A stretch of 64,000 bases of DNA from positions 310,001-374,000 of the forward strand of contig JARBJD010000004.1 in assembly GCA_033064195.1 (NCBI GenBank), given 5' to 3'. Source of the stretch: Blattamonas nauphoetae. Lineage: Eukaryota > Preaxostyla > Oxymonadida. A program made the translations under genes and the position numbers. Positions 56,101-64,000 of the stretch are shown here, in pieces; within the stretch, counting starts at the first letter, position 1, and every line of letters starts with the position of its first letter. The notes below the pieces were generated by a model. It searched no databases. It saw only the letters and a list, made by a program, of their open reading frames with translations, and was not told the origin of the DNA.

Positions 56101-58728
56101 CACTGCCACAATCAGCTTGTGCGAACCTGATCCTGACAGATGAGATGCTCCCATCTCGAGTGACTTGCATTCCCATTCCGATCGTCCACATCCATCCTCA
56201 TCTCGTCCATCCGAACTCGAATGGATTGTCACATGTCTAAAGGGAAGGAGATAGTACAAAAGAGTCATCGAGCGATACTTCCACTCTTCCAGTTCTGATT
56301 TGTCTGTCCCCCACAACAAGTTGTCGTCGGTTGGTGTGACCAGCGAGGACACTGTCGACAACCAGTTCGTTCTTTCGAGGAGGGTGCGGAAAGAATATCC
56401 TTCCACAAACACCCATTCCCCTTTCTGCCCAGATCCACATGTGCACGAGGTGAATGCCGATTTGATCACGAGGGATGAGGAAGGAACTCCAGCAGCACAC
56501 GACACGGAAATCGCGCCTCCATTCCCACCCGATGAGCAAGAAAAGAAAACACAGGTATCCACAGTCAGTGTTGACTCGGTTGTCAGCGTTGCAAGAATAA
56601 CTCCCCCATTTCCAGTCGAGCTCAGAGAGCTGAACATGGTCGAGGAAATGGATGTGTGTTGAGCAGCTGAGCCATCCATCACAAGGAACGATCCACCAGC
56701 TCCATTCGTCTGAGCAAAATTCGTGAAGTTCGATGAAGACACGACGAGCGACGACTCGCCAGTCATTCGGATGAAGCTGAAAGAGCCAACAGGAAGCGAG
56801 TCGAGTGCGATCTTGTCGACGATGAGCGATGCTGTGGAGAGAGAAACGAAGTCTGTGCTCAGAGCAGTCGTGTTCGGAGTGATCTGAATGTTCTCGATGA
56901 TCACTTTCGCGTTTCCGGAGAATGCTCCGAAGCTGATCGCTTTGGCTGAGAAGTCGTACTTCCGTCGCGACAGGAAGAGCGTGGTTGGGCGGCTGAACTG
57001 AACGTATGGCGAAGGGCTGTCCTCATCTGCTTTGTACGTCTCTTGAAACGACTGATCCGCATTCACCAAACCATAAACAATGACATTCGCTGTTTCGAGA
57101 GGAGTGATTGGAGTGTCAGACTGGGCAGATGAGGGAAAGAAGATTTGATCTTCAGTGACTTTTGGGAAGAGAGTGAATTCATTGAGATTCCAGAATATGA
57201 ATCCAACATCGCTTGAAATTGTGCCATTGCAGGTCGTGGCCGTAAACCCGTTTTCTTCGAACTTGTTTGCATATGATTTAACAGACGAGATGTTCGAGAA
57301 AAAGATTTCCAGAGTGCTGCGGCAGAGTTCAGGGTGTGTATGTGTATTGCCCTTAAAAAGGTTGTGGCTGATTTCTGTTGTTGACACAACGGTGGCAAAA
57401 CAAGCTCTGTCTAACGCTTCATTGTCTTCGAAGCGGTTTCCTGAAAAGACTTGAGATAATTTGGATAAGTCGGTTGTGACTGTTGATTCACGTTCCGCAA
57501 CACCACCAGTGCAATTATTGCTGCAGAACGAGAGAGTATTCTCATGGGCATGGAATCCAGCTGCTGCCCCAAAAAAACTTCGGCAATCTTTAAATAAAGT
57601 GTCGGAGATGGACGATGTAGTATTTATGAGGAATATAGCTCCACCAGCACCTTTCGTCGTAGAACAACTGCACGACGTGAAAGATGAATGTGTGATGGAG
57701 ACTTTTTGACCTCCTTGCTGTGAGAAGATCGCACCGCCCCAGAGTCTTGACGACGATTCACAGTTTTTGAAGTGGCAGTTGTGGAAGAGGACATCGTCTT
57801 CTGAGGGCGTGAGAAAGGATGTATAGTCTCCCTCGGTGTATTTGTGAACGGCGTTGGAGCGATCGGTGTTGGCGAAGGAGTTGTTTGTGAAAATGAACGA
57901 ACCAGGGCCGTTGATGGGCGAGGTGATTGTTCCGTCATGCACGGAATGCACTGACTCTGTTCTGCATCCAACCATTCGTGTTTTTCCGATGGAGTTGATG
58001 AGCGGCCGAGTGTTCACGTTGGTTGGAACTGAAATGTTCGAAAATGAGCTCCAAGCAATCTGAGTCGATGGGGTGCATGAAGAGGCGACCAGTGGCTCAG
58101 AAGACCTTAAAATGCCGTTGTTGAGGGACGACGAGGCCAATATCACTGACCCTGAGTTGTCTTCGCTCCTCACAAGACTCACCATTCCTGCATGGGACTT
58201 CGGATGCTTAAAGTCGATGGAGCAGAGAGTGACATGGGAGTTGAGCGAGATGACGAGGGATTCCGAGGTGTGGCTTGCAATCGTTACGAATTCGAGATGA
58301 ATGTTGGAATTCACAGCGCGTGCAACTTCCTTGTTTGGCATCAGGGTTGCGGATTCGATGATCAGGGTTGTGTTGGAGACTTGGAACATTTCTTGAGGAA
58401 GTACATCGGTCGGGGAAATCAGCTGGCAGTTCTTCGCTCCAACAATTTGAAGTGGTGATTGAACATCAATGCAACCACAGGTGTATATCTGTTCGTTCAA
58501 ATACACAGGCGCTGATCTCTGGATGTTCGTTGCTTGTGTCAAAAAGACATCCAGACTTTGAGCAGCGTGAACGGAAGCAAAATCTTCACGTTGATTTGAT
58601 GGTGAAGAGTTTGTTTGTGACTCCACGAGTGTTCGTGCGTGGACTGGGTGCGAAGTGAATGAGGTGAAAAATAAGAGAAGCACGAGAAAGTGCATTGTGA
58701 ATAGATGTGACTCGGATCCAATTCCCAT
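50152..58728 (-). CDS. Giant receptor: modular beta-helix ectodomain, one membrane helix, pseudokinase tail
   Basis: An uninterrupted 8.6-kb exon encodes 2858 residues. The best start is the second Met at 58695 (MHFLVLLLFFTSFTSHPVHA), a clear signal peptide. A beta-helix region (58400-56650) precedes six tandem modules of about 220-270 residues (56250-52400), each with a WYPH-like strand, an H-DG-DH-LCG---LPCSS motif and beta-helix turns. A juxtamembrane domain, a helix (LIPVIIASSVLLLLFFIILI, about 51115-51060) and an RRR stop-transfer follow. The tail has kinase C-lobe marks (RWIAPELMD, FSLGLILWELETGVVPFGEL, LIEKCLDLDPTCRPTL), but LRNVSPHWIVFD replaces the catalytic loop and no DFG exists: a pseudokinase. 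Neighbouring housekeeping genes are intron-rich; this one has none. Confidence 0.85.
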   Translation of the reverse strand: MGIGSESHLFTMHFLVLLLFFTSFTSHPVHARTLVESQTNSSPSNQREDFASVHAAQSLDVFLTQATNIQRSAPVYLNEQIYTCGCIDVQSPLQIVGAKNCQLISPTDVLPQEMFQVSNTTLIIESATLMPNKEVARAVNSNIHLEFVTIASHTSESLVISLNSHVTLCSIDFKHPKSHAGMVSLVRSEDNSGSVILASSSLNNGILRSSEPLVASSCTPSTQIAWSSFSNISVPTNVNTRPLINSIGKTRMVGCRTESVHSVHDGTITSPINGPGSFIFTNNSFANTDRSNAVHKYTEGDYTSFLTPSEDDVLFHNCHFKNCESSSRLWGGAIFSQQGGQKVSITHSSFTSCSCSTTKGAGGAIFLINTTSSISDTLFKDCRSFFGAAAGFHAHENTLSFCSNNCTGGVAERESTVTTDLSKLSQVFSGNRFEDNEALDRACFATVVSTTEISHNLFKGNTHTHPELCRSTLEIFFSNISSVKSYANKFEENGFTATTCNGTISSDVGFIFWNLNEFTLFPKVTEDQIFFPSSAQSDTPITPLETANVIVYGLVNADQSFQETYKADEDSPSPYVQFSRPTTLFLSRRKYDFSAKAISFGAFSGNAKVIIENIQITPNTTALSTDFVSLSTASLIVDKIALDSLPVGSFSFIRMTGESSLVVSSSNFTNFAQTNGAGGSFLVMDGSAAQHTSISSTMFSSLSSTGNGGVILATLTTESTLTVDTCVFFSCSSGGNGGAISVSCAAGVPSSSLVIKSAFTSCTCGSGQKGEWVFVEGYSFRTLLERTNWLSTVSSLVTPTDDNLLWGTDKSELEEWKYRSMTLLYYLLPFRHVTIHSSSDGRDEDGCGRSEWECKSLEMGASHLSGSGSHKLIVAVSTTLTTPLSFSTNAIEICPTDATASITTGATGKLAVSALTLTLTSISFDGQSVERSSSLLEITGSGWIVVSGCSFSSFVKDGDGSIFSSSLNSGNSLTFENSNFSSCSSSGRGGALAVTLNGGSFSMVAPISFELCSSTPNEGDWISITSADLVAFLSSSLTSLKPAAQTSPYSSLEKKKWFGGDTNGTKGSLLFFWYPHTSTEQSTHIHADGEDHALCGRESLPCSSFNKTLSHRNANNTFIVDSGMTLKEELTIVADTILTSSTSKQTITTTSDASITIGQKSLSLVDLSLIGSSRSTSFISLLSSGTLILDSCLFSSFSNIQSDGSVLSAVLGSTSKLEISDCSFEKCKSAGNGGVIFVDVCSLTTPSNFVLSSLSFGDAGTTEANLCGEGKLGQNIYVVSLPTQRPSLKTIFGSVLPLKPANDAGFFSSSEMNRMEFGEKSNDAVSGIGSLLFVVFSYDGGDLTVDESSAITHSLCGHSFLPCSSLSGGYCFVKKLGETDGRLLVRGGVSLDTTITTTAKTVTMTSTSEVETVSMGSGKHLWICGGSLTVSSLAFVNASESFDDSLFVLSGFGSLSLSGCSFTGFSSSVKGSVISGDVGGGLEVSECSFVSCSSTQNEGDCISITSANLVTFLSSSLASLKPAAQTSPYSRLEKKKWFGVDALTSSEGSLLFYWYPHKSSSGAVHVHKDGEDHVLCGVTELPCSLLSSSFSKSHSTATVIDSDLEFNEVISNIASPHSLSSTISNEITVDTDASFVVSSSSLSVQTCSFVSKGTQRTSSFLTVTGSGSARLTSCKFSLFSSTEGGSVVSGTIKTGSSLIVDGCTFTSCVSKGKGGVIAVSLEGTGTIETKNTNTFETCSSETGEGNWISISSAALVLFLSSSLASLKPAAQTSPYSSLEKKRWFGVDALTSSEASLLFYWYPHTSAEESTHIHADGDDHALCGRESLPCSSFNKTLSHQNANNTFIVDSGMTLKEGLIIAADTILTSSASKQTITTTSAASFSIGQSSLTLLDLSFLGSSRPSSFISLSSASSVLVVNDCSFSSFTLPTALFDFAAGSLSLSSTKFHQIARSDGNGSVLEVEMVEGMELEIDDVELSDVTTQNGVANGFFISFTTISDQSKIPAFSLHNLNYSSSSSSNSNGAFVWIEGNNLDEWIAYGDPRFAGSFETGVSFEWLWSVDHATSLKASLLFYLIAGSGAIGVASDGLDLVKCGHNSVWCRTLEHSLTRALTVLTNQLHVMREVSVQNSVEMGGVTVKGLPVMSSIVLSSSGCLREETGDTVQFESVTVVLKEGGRSSAALVVLFGHMNLSMVEISVLTDQTTPLFKSVDSILTLQTITISSSHNVGTLMDCEKGTVSVNSLESANISFSSTPIRLSDLRSATLIQLQVSNTSDVVFMECSTISKLSLQSCSFEGVKHASHNEEEESLCEWTTGLISISDSTVSIKNSDFTHLSQGALFLSNTTTSIYLTSFSNNIVGNSRFPSARKNIRCEGGEVVVDSLNGGDGSKDLPSAWISVDSECVFSSPVLEPSAVFFVPTLTSSESPASFSKASQQYSLTITGSLLMDCHLRLEVFSVDEKKVEKGSIPMLLSASNTMNWTESSFSTQLASSALSSLDSKMEWRCRIVFGDGFATDSTLVKRSASDERKAQFASVRKWLIPVIIASSVLLLLFFIILIIILVRRRNKQKKGQEQQKARTEMDEQLPVEKFDVYESFAPTLLNTTANMQKVNQNEFDEGAGPAPDTQPHGMERGKPVENEGKFEAVNLSDVSEKVVVNWKDTLYRRLHSGPNRMIGAERATIAQQLARGLLNLAQKDASSLGLRNVSPHWIVFDWTNQMYLQTGEVKKGEDMTGSVTRNTKEDSAGVEGQRWIAPELMDSESHKKHDHGAVFSLGLILWELETGVVPFGELDAANAHRQLGCGGQLSMTKISSPKLVSLIEKCLDLDPTCRPTLAEVSKELGEDGLFASGTILQDDPLGCDF
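52400..56250 (-). repeat. Six tandem coding modules of the giant receptor
   Basis: The marker H-DG-DH-LCG recurs near 56200, 55440, 54660 (reduced), 54000, 53270 and 52450, a period of about 660-820 bp. Modules near 53270 and 55440 are almost identical over about 200 bp of DNA, implying recent intragenic copying or conversion. Confidence 0.8.
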
Positions 58729-58929
58729 ACTCTGCGATCTAAAATGAACACACTTATGGAAATCACATTAATTCAAAAATATTGGAAGGGCTGAGTGTCT
58801 TGAGAGACGTTTCATCACTTCATGCATCGTGAATGCAATTAAGTTGGAATCATGGGTTGATCAGTTCAAAGTCGCCCACAACCATTTAATCACTTAAAAA
58901 AACCTGAACTCGTAATTCATCGTGAGATA

Positions 58930-61900
58930 ATGAAAACAGTCAACTCTCCCTCTCAGACTTCTGGAACGGAAAATATTGATCATTTTTCTGTTACAGCAGC
59001 AGAGAACAGTCCAGCCGAACGCTTTAACGAACTTCTCGCCTCATTTTCGAATCCAAACGAGATTCATCGTGACCAGTGTTGGCATGTTAATTGGATTGGA
59101 CGGTGCCAGCGTTGGACTGGACAATTGACTTCGATTGGCTATTCAATTTTGATCCTGTTCATTTTACTCTCATTCCATATATTTGTTTCCTTTCACTTGA
59201 AAATGAGAATAGTCTGTTAAAAATCAGCGAAATGGTGAGAATCCGATGATACTCTTCTTCTAGTGACGAGTTGCTTGATCCACCCACCATTGGACGTCAT
59301 TGGATGTCATTGGACATTTCGCTGATACTTTTGTTCTGATGTCTTCTCAATTAGTGCATACCGTTTTTGAAGTTTTCAAAGAGTCGGCAAAAATGGACTG
59401 TCCGATTGGACATCCAGTCCTGGACGTCCAATCAACATCAATGAAGGGTCACAGTTGCTTCTCCATTTCGATGTTGGTGTGATATTACCACCCATCTCTC
59501 ACTTTTTTGATTAGTCTTAGACCTCATCACTTTGTTTGAGCGAGGTAGTGCCTTCATCTCTGCATTTTGCTGCCACTAGATGTGACCAAACTCAGAACAG
59601 TTTGAGTCATCATTGACTGTGTTTTCTCTCTTTTTTCAATTTATTGCCACTTCCTTCACTCTGTCTCTCCATCTCTCGCAGGAAAATGGTGTTCATTCAT
59701 CCACATGCGAGAAAGCTGCACAACCGCAATTTCAGTCTTCTTCTCCTCTGAGAAGAAATGAACAACTGTCATCGAATTGGTAGAAAATGGACTCTGAGTA
59801 TTTTCAAAGGAACCTCCAAGACGACGGGCATATTGTTCCCCAATATGCACTAGGATGGGAGATCTGTTGCCATCGGTTTGAATCTCTTGCTTATTCATTT
59901 TTTTGACATTTTTTCATCGTATTTGACCCTCCTCATTCATATCTTCACATTCGACATATAGATCGGGAGTTAAGGGGAGATTTGAGCAGATCGCGAAACA
60001 GGCCAAGGCGAAGAGGCAAGAATCAGAGGAGATGGTAGCTAGGAATATGGAATCAGATGATGAGAAGAAAGATTCGAAGACAGTTGTGATTCCAAAGGAA
60101 GTGAAGTCTCCAGAACCCAGCCAGAACAAGATTGAACAAGAACACACTGTTGCACTTGTTGTAACTCTAACTGATCAAACGATGGCCGAATCAATCGGTG
60201 AAGAAAATAAGGAATCAACAAAACAAGTCGAGAAGAAAGAAGAACCGAAAGTTCAGGACAATGAAATACTTTGCGAAAACAATGGAAGAGAAGAATTTAT
60301 CATCGATACAAGGTTTGTCAGAATGAATTCCCAGAAATTTCATCTCATCTTCATTGTCCTCTCAAGAGATATCTCCGTTCTTCAAAATCTTTCTCCTTAA
60401 CCTCCAGAATTCAACATTTCCCCCCACACGACAATGCTCCAACGAAGTCAACGTCGTTGAACACAGCTTCTTCAACCGGGTATTCTTCACAATCGCTTTC
60501 CTCAAGACCTTCCTCTAAATCATGATCACACTTGTTAACGGTCTCACCTACTCTTTTTTGGTCATACACAGACACCCTGGACTGAATTTGTGTTCTGGTC
60601 TCTTCGAACTCGGCGTATTTCTACTTGTACATGGCCTTGATGATCACACTTGCGAAAATCGGAAAGGAGGGGAATCAAAGATTCTTGGACGCTCGCTTCG
60701 ATCTGAACAGGGAGTGACGGTGAATGAAAAGCAAACAAGGAAGGGGATGCGAGGAAGAACGAACATAGACGCGCTGTTGATGTTTGTAAGATCTCAACCA
60801 GCCCTAAAATAGACTGAGCCAATCGTCGAAGGAAATTCAGAAGAATCACAACAAGCTGAAGGTCGGCTGCCGTATCTTTTGTCTTCTTTTCACTTAATTC
60901 GTCACTAATCACACTGTTTTGCCTTGTGTCATTTTTACCAGCCAGGTTCTGATATCCACCCTCGCCATATCAATTATTCCATCTTTGAGATCATTGCTGC
61001 AAGAATATGTTTGTAGAATTGATAATTCGAGGAGAAAAGGATGTGGTTTGGAATGATCATCCCATTTCCATCCGATAATTCAGTTCTCCGGACACAATTG
61101 ACCTCAATCTGCTGACATATCTCTAATCTGCCCACAGAACACCTTCCCTTGTCGTTTCGAGTCATTTTGTTGCAATGACTTGGATTTCACCCATTGCCCG
61201 GTTTTCTGAACTCCCTCGGCTCCTAAATAGGAGACTGGACATTGGACTGGACATTGCCACCTCGACTGGACACAGCTTAACAGGCCAAGACCAGTGTCTA
61301 ATACCTCTCATTAGTCTTCTGGAAAGTCTATTTTTCTCATGTTTTCGACATTTCCTTCTCGTCAGGATACTTGAACCACATGATTGATGAAGAGCGAATC
61401 AATCTCCTTCATCGTTTTGGTGCCGCCTTGTCTGCACGAGATGATCAAGTTTTCTCTTTTCATTCATTATCATCACCTTCATTGCTTTATTCTTGTCCAG
61501 GACATCAATTTCAAGGCACTCACCAAAATCCGTTTGTTTCTCCATCCTTCATTGTTTCAGTGTCCTCCGACGAAGACATCATCACTCTCTTCCACTACTC
61601 GGGACTTGCTCATTCGGTTTTGAACAATATCCGTCCCGATCACACCGACCATCGTCAACTCGTCCAACTTGCCCAACTTTCAGGAATCTGTCCCCTTGTC
61701 TCGATCCCAACGCTTTCAGAAGACCTTTCATCTCTTTTCCGCAGCTTTCTCAGAAATCCCCTCCCATACCTCGGAAACGACATGCAAAATTACAGATCCT
61801 CATTGCGGCGATTTGTGGACGTCCTGTGCAATGAATTTATGGCCTGTGCCATTATTGGTTGTGGTCAGACAGTTTATGAGACGATTGTCACTTCTTTCCC

Positions 61901-64000
61901 ATCCTTTTCCGAATCCCGGAATGATCCATACTTTCGACATTTCTTAACCGCTTCCAATCTGAACCTCTTTCAAAGCATTGTTGAAATCTCACAAAATCAC
62001 ATGGTTTGGATTCTCTTTTTCCGATTCATCACTTTATTCAGGATCCATTGGAGAGGATTGTTGGTTTGATTAAAATGTTCACAAATCGGACTCGTTCTGA
62101 AATGGATGATGAGGAAAACCATTCCATGAATCTTCTGTCTCAATGTCTCCAACACACTGCCACATTCTTGAATGGTGTGTCATTTTCGATCATTCCTCAC
62201 TCTTTTTTGTCTTCCTCAGCTCATCCCAACCTCATCGACTCGTTTCTCAGAACTCTCGTTCTCTCTTCTTCCCCCTCAAACACTCTCTTCCGTCACGATC
62301 GACATCTCAACCTCATCTCCACACTCAGCCAGTCTTCCTCTCCTTTCTTCACCGAACTCACCACTCAAATCCTCGCCACAACATTCTCTCTCCGCAATCT
62401 CCTCTCAACTCGCTCGTTCACCGACCCTGCCAGCTCCTTCATCCGCTTAGCCAGCACAAACCCTGCCTTCTTCCATCACATCGTCGAGAAGGACGCTGAC
62501 TACATTTTGGACTTCGCCCTTTCGACTGCTTTGCGAACAGTTCGGGTTGTGTCTGACGAACCATCAGAACCACGCTGTCTCGATTTTGGGAGAGCGACTC
62601 AGAATTGGGTTGTGTTGCTCAAAGCGATGGCAGAAGTGAAGTTGGATCTGAAACTGTACGACAACAAAGGCAACTCCATCCCGTCGAATCTTCTCACTCT
62701 CCTCGTTCTCTCCGCTGCGAGCACCAACGACGAGCTGTCGAGTGCTGCTGTGTCTGTCTTCTTGAGACAGTTTGGCCTGTCCACCCCACACACCAGGGCC
62801 CTCCTCTTCGCAACCTCAACGACCTTCCCCCTCAGCAATGCATTCACTCCTCGACATCCTCAGGTGTTGGGAGATTTAGACCACTTGAAAGGTCCTTGTC
62901 AATCGATTTGTGCTGAAGCAGGTCGTTGCGTTGAGATCCAGTCTCGTTCTGAAAACTTGGTTGTAGATAGAAACCTTGAATTCGCGAAAAGGATTGGGAT
63001 TCATTTCGCTGGTTGTCTTGTGAACTCCCTTCACTCGACCACAGCCCTCCCACACCACTTCCACTTCATCTTTCACGAACTGTGCAAATTAGCACACAAG
63101 CCAAGCGTGTGGAACGACACAAACCATCCATCTGCACTTCCTGCACTGACAACAATAGCAGCGATCGAACTCAGACTCGCCTTCCGCTTTCACTATAGTG
63201 AACAGGATCTAAGTCACGCAATCGAGGAGAGAAGAGACACCACATGTGTCCATCTCTTCCCATTTCTTGAACCAGAATCACAAGCGCAATTTCTGTTGCC
63301 ATTCTTCACGTTCAACCGGTCAAAGAGGAACCCATTCCACAAATCTTTCGAAAGAACGGTGGAATGTTTGATCGAGATGGCGACAGTGGATTCATACAAC
63401 ACTCCCATCACTCTCCTGAAAAGATTGAAGTCAGTTGCAGAGCTGCTCTCGTCCATTGATCCTGAGAATAAGTCAATCGAACGGTATCCCAAACATAAAT
63501 CATCATTCGAGAACTTACTTGTTTACAAGCTGAAGACAGCTGAGGGCGAGGAGAGATGGAAGCTTCTCACGCAGTTGGCTGTTGTTGCGAGGGACACTCC
63601 CGATTTTGCGGAAGAGTTGATGAAAACAGAGAACGACACACAAGCCCTTCTCATCTTGTCTGTTCGCACCATCCGCTCCACTCCACGCGTTCACTTCAGT
63701 CCCAACGAGAATCCTGACGCATTCAGCCGGATCATCGAGTTGGCTGGTCGTGTGGACAATCTTCCGTTGGTCGCAGCTGCCATGGGCCACATCGGCGATG
63801 CAATGGCGACTCTCAAACTTCCACCTGTCGTCGGCATGTTATTTCAAGTCGAACCAAAAAAGGAGCTGCCATCGATTGTCTTAAGAAATCTTTCCTCAAT
63901 GGCTGCTCGTTGTCGGGAAGGAGTGGAGGAGGGGTGTGTTGTGGGGAAGGATGAGATGACATCGCAGATTGTCATGTCGTGCTTGAAAGTCTTTCGATTT
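58930..64000 (+). CDS. Large helical-repeat-like protein, 3' partial, exon 1 split by a transposon
   Basis: ATG at 58930 (MKTVNSPSQTSGTENIDHF). Exon 1 runs to 59078, is interrupted by the element at 59079-61288, and resumes at 61297-61325 in frame (NEIHRDQ-CLIPLISLLER). Later exons are 61366-61448, 61501-61531, 61561-62003, 62042-62174 and 62220 to beyond 64000, with introns of 29-52 nt and matching phases. More than 900 residues are visible, mostly leucine-rich helices (LIPLISLLERYLNHMIDEER, LNNIRPDHTDHRQLVQLAQL), which suggests an ARM/HEAT-type solenoid, but no specific family is recognised. Apart from the insertion every exon is open, so the gene may still be functional if the element is spliced out or absent from some alleles. 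Confidence 0.65.
59079..61288 (+). mobile_element. Pack-type DNA element, copy 2 (2210 bp, 8-bp TSD)
   Basis: It has the same left terminus (TTGGCATGTTAATTGGATTG) and right terminus (...CTTAACAGGCCAA) as copy 1, and is flanked by GACCAGTG at 59071-59078 and 61289-61296. It shares about 430 bp of left end and 65 bp of right end with copy 1 at moderate divergence. Its interior is different and includes a spliced gene piece. Orientation is the same as copy 1. Confidence 0.88.
59682..60525 (+). CDS. Captured gene piece inside copy 2 (charged, unknown)
   Basis: Exons link with consistent phases: 59682 onward (ENGVHSSTCEKAAQPQF), a second from about 59811 (NLQDDGHIVPQYALGWE), a third from 59963 (SGVKGRFEQIAKQAKAKRQE) with a Glu/Lys-rich stretch, and a last one ending RPSSKS before TGA at 60525. 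The first exon begins at a splice acceptor with no ATG exon recognisable before it within the element, so the 5' part is missing or relies on element sequence. No domain is recognised. Clean splice sites and an open frame suggest a recently captured host gene fragment. Confidence 0.5.

Noticed and set aside
50478-58658. Many plus-strand open frames antisense to the giant receptor
   Set aside because: The long minus-strand gene has signal peptide, repeats, membrane helix and kinase-like tail in one frame; the antisense frames are short and featureless.
60562-60912. Minus-strand open frame inside transposon copy 2 with leucine-rich helices
   Set aside because: It lacks an ATG and convincing splice borders; it could be another captured fragment but cannot be supported.
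1-64000. Alternative genetic code with TAA/TAG or TGA reassigned
   Set aside because: TAA, TAG and TGA all end clear genes at expected domain boundaries, for example 14667, 34022 and 43312; only three suspicious in-frame stops exist.
1-64000. CRISPR array, rRNA genes or bacterial operons
   Set aside because: No regularly spaced repeats or rRNA sequence were seen, and spliceosomal introns show the DNA is eukaryotic nuclear.

Overview
The window reads as nuclear DNA of a unicellular eukaryote. Genes are split by very short GT..AG introns (several of 29-40 nt), TGA, TAA and TAG all close genes, and membrane or secreted proteins built from right-handed beta-helix repeats dominate. The gene mix (beta-helix receptors with pseudokinase tails, TmcB/TmcC-like multi-span proteins, kinase-coiled-coil-SPRY-like proteins) fits a metamonad such as an oxymonad (Blattamonas/Monocercomonoides type). 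That placement is inference; no rRNA or other marker is present.

Layout. 1-2247: kinase / coiled-coil / SPRY-like gene, 5' end outside the window. 2412-6942: three secreted or membrane proteins. 7126-8760: intron-rich coiled-coil gene. 8909-14667: TmcB-like giant membrane protein. 14726-15207: MITE holding a tRNA-like sequence. 15523-18611: a secreted beta-helix protein and a second coiled-coil/SPRY-like gene. 18696-20904: RBBP6/Mpe1 homologue (DWNN, CCHC, RING, RS). 21963-31879: one long receptor gene, minus strand, cut by two transposons and one in-frame stop. 32082-34022: a type I membrane protein. 34092-37754 (plus) and 47057-49422 (minus): two copies of an inverted segmental duplication, each with a phosphatase-like pseudoenzyme and a Rab32-like pseudo-GTPase. 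The duplication flanks a second TmcB-like gene (38042-43312), an LRR-like gene (43337-45592) and an SND3/PHO88 homologue (45944-46709). 50152-58728: an uninterrupted 2.8-kaa receptor with six tandem ectodomain modules and a pseudokinase tail. 58930-64000: a large intron-rich gene that runs off the right edge.

The most striking feature is a set of DNA transposons whose ends and target-site duplications (TSDs) can be read to the base. A 1379-bp near-perfect palindrome with a TA duplication lies inside the transmembrane codons of the receptor gene. Two copies of an 8-bp-TSD element share their termini but carry different interior gene pieces, so they look like gene-capturing (Pack-type) elements; one sits in the receptor and the other in exon 1 of the right-edge gene. 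A 901-bp hAT-type MITE with CAGGGG ends lies in a coding-like 5' exon, and a 482-bp MITE is intergenic. In each of the four coding insertions, subtracting the element and one TSD copy leaves the reading frame continuous.

Functionally the window mixes cell-surface and signalling genes, many of them apparently dead enzymes, with a few housekeeping genes (RBBP6/Mpe1 in mRNA 3'-end processing, SND3/PHO88 in ER targeting). Assignments rest on motifs read by eye. No database search was possible.
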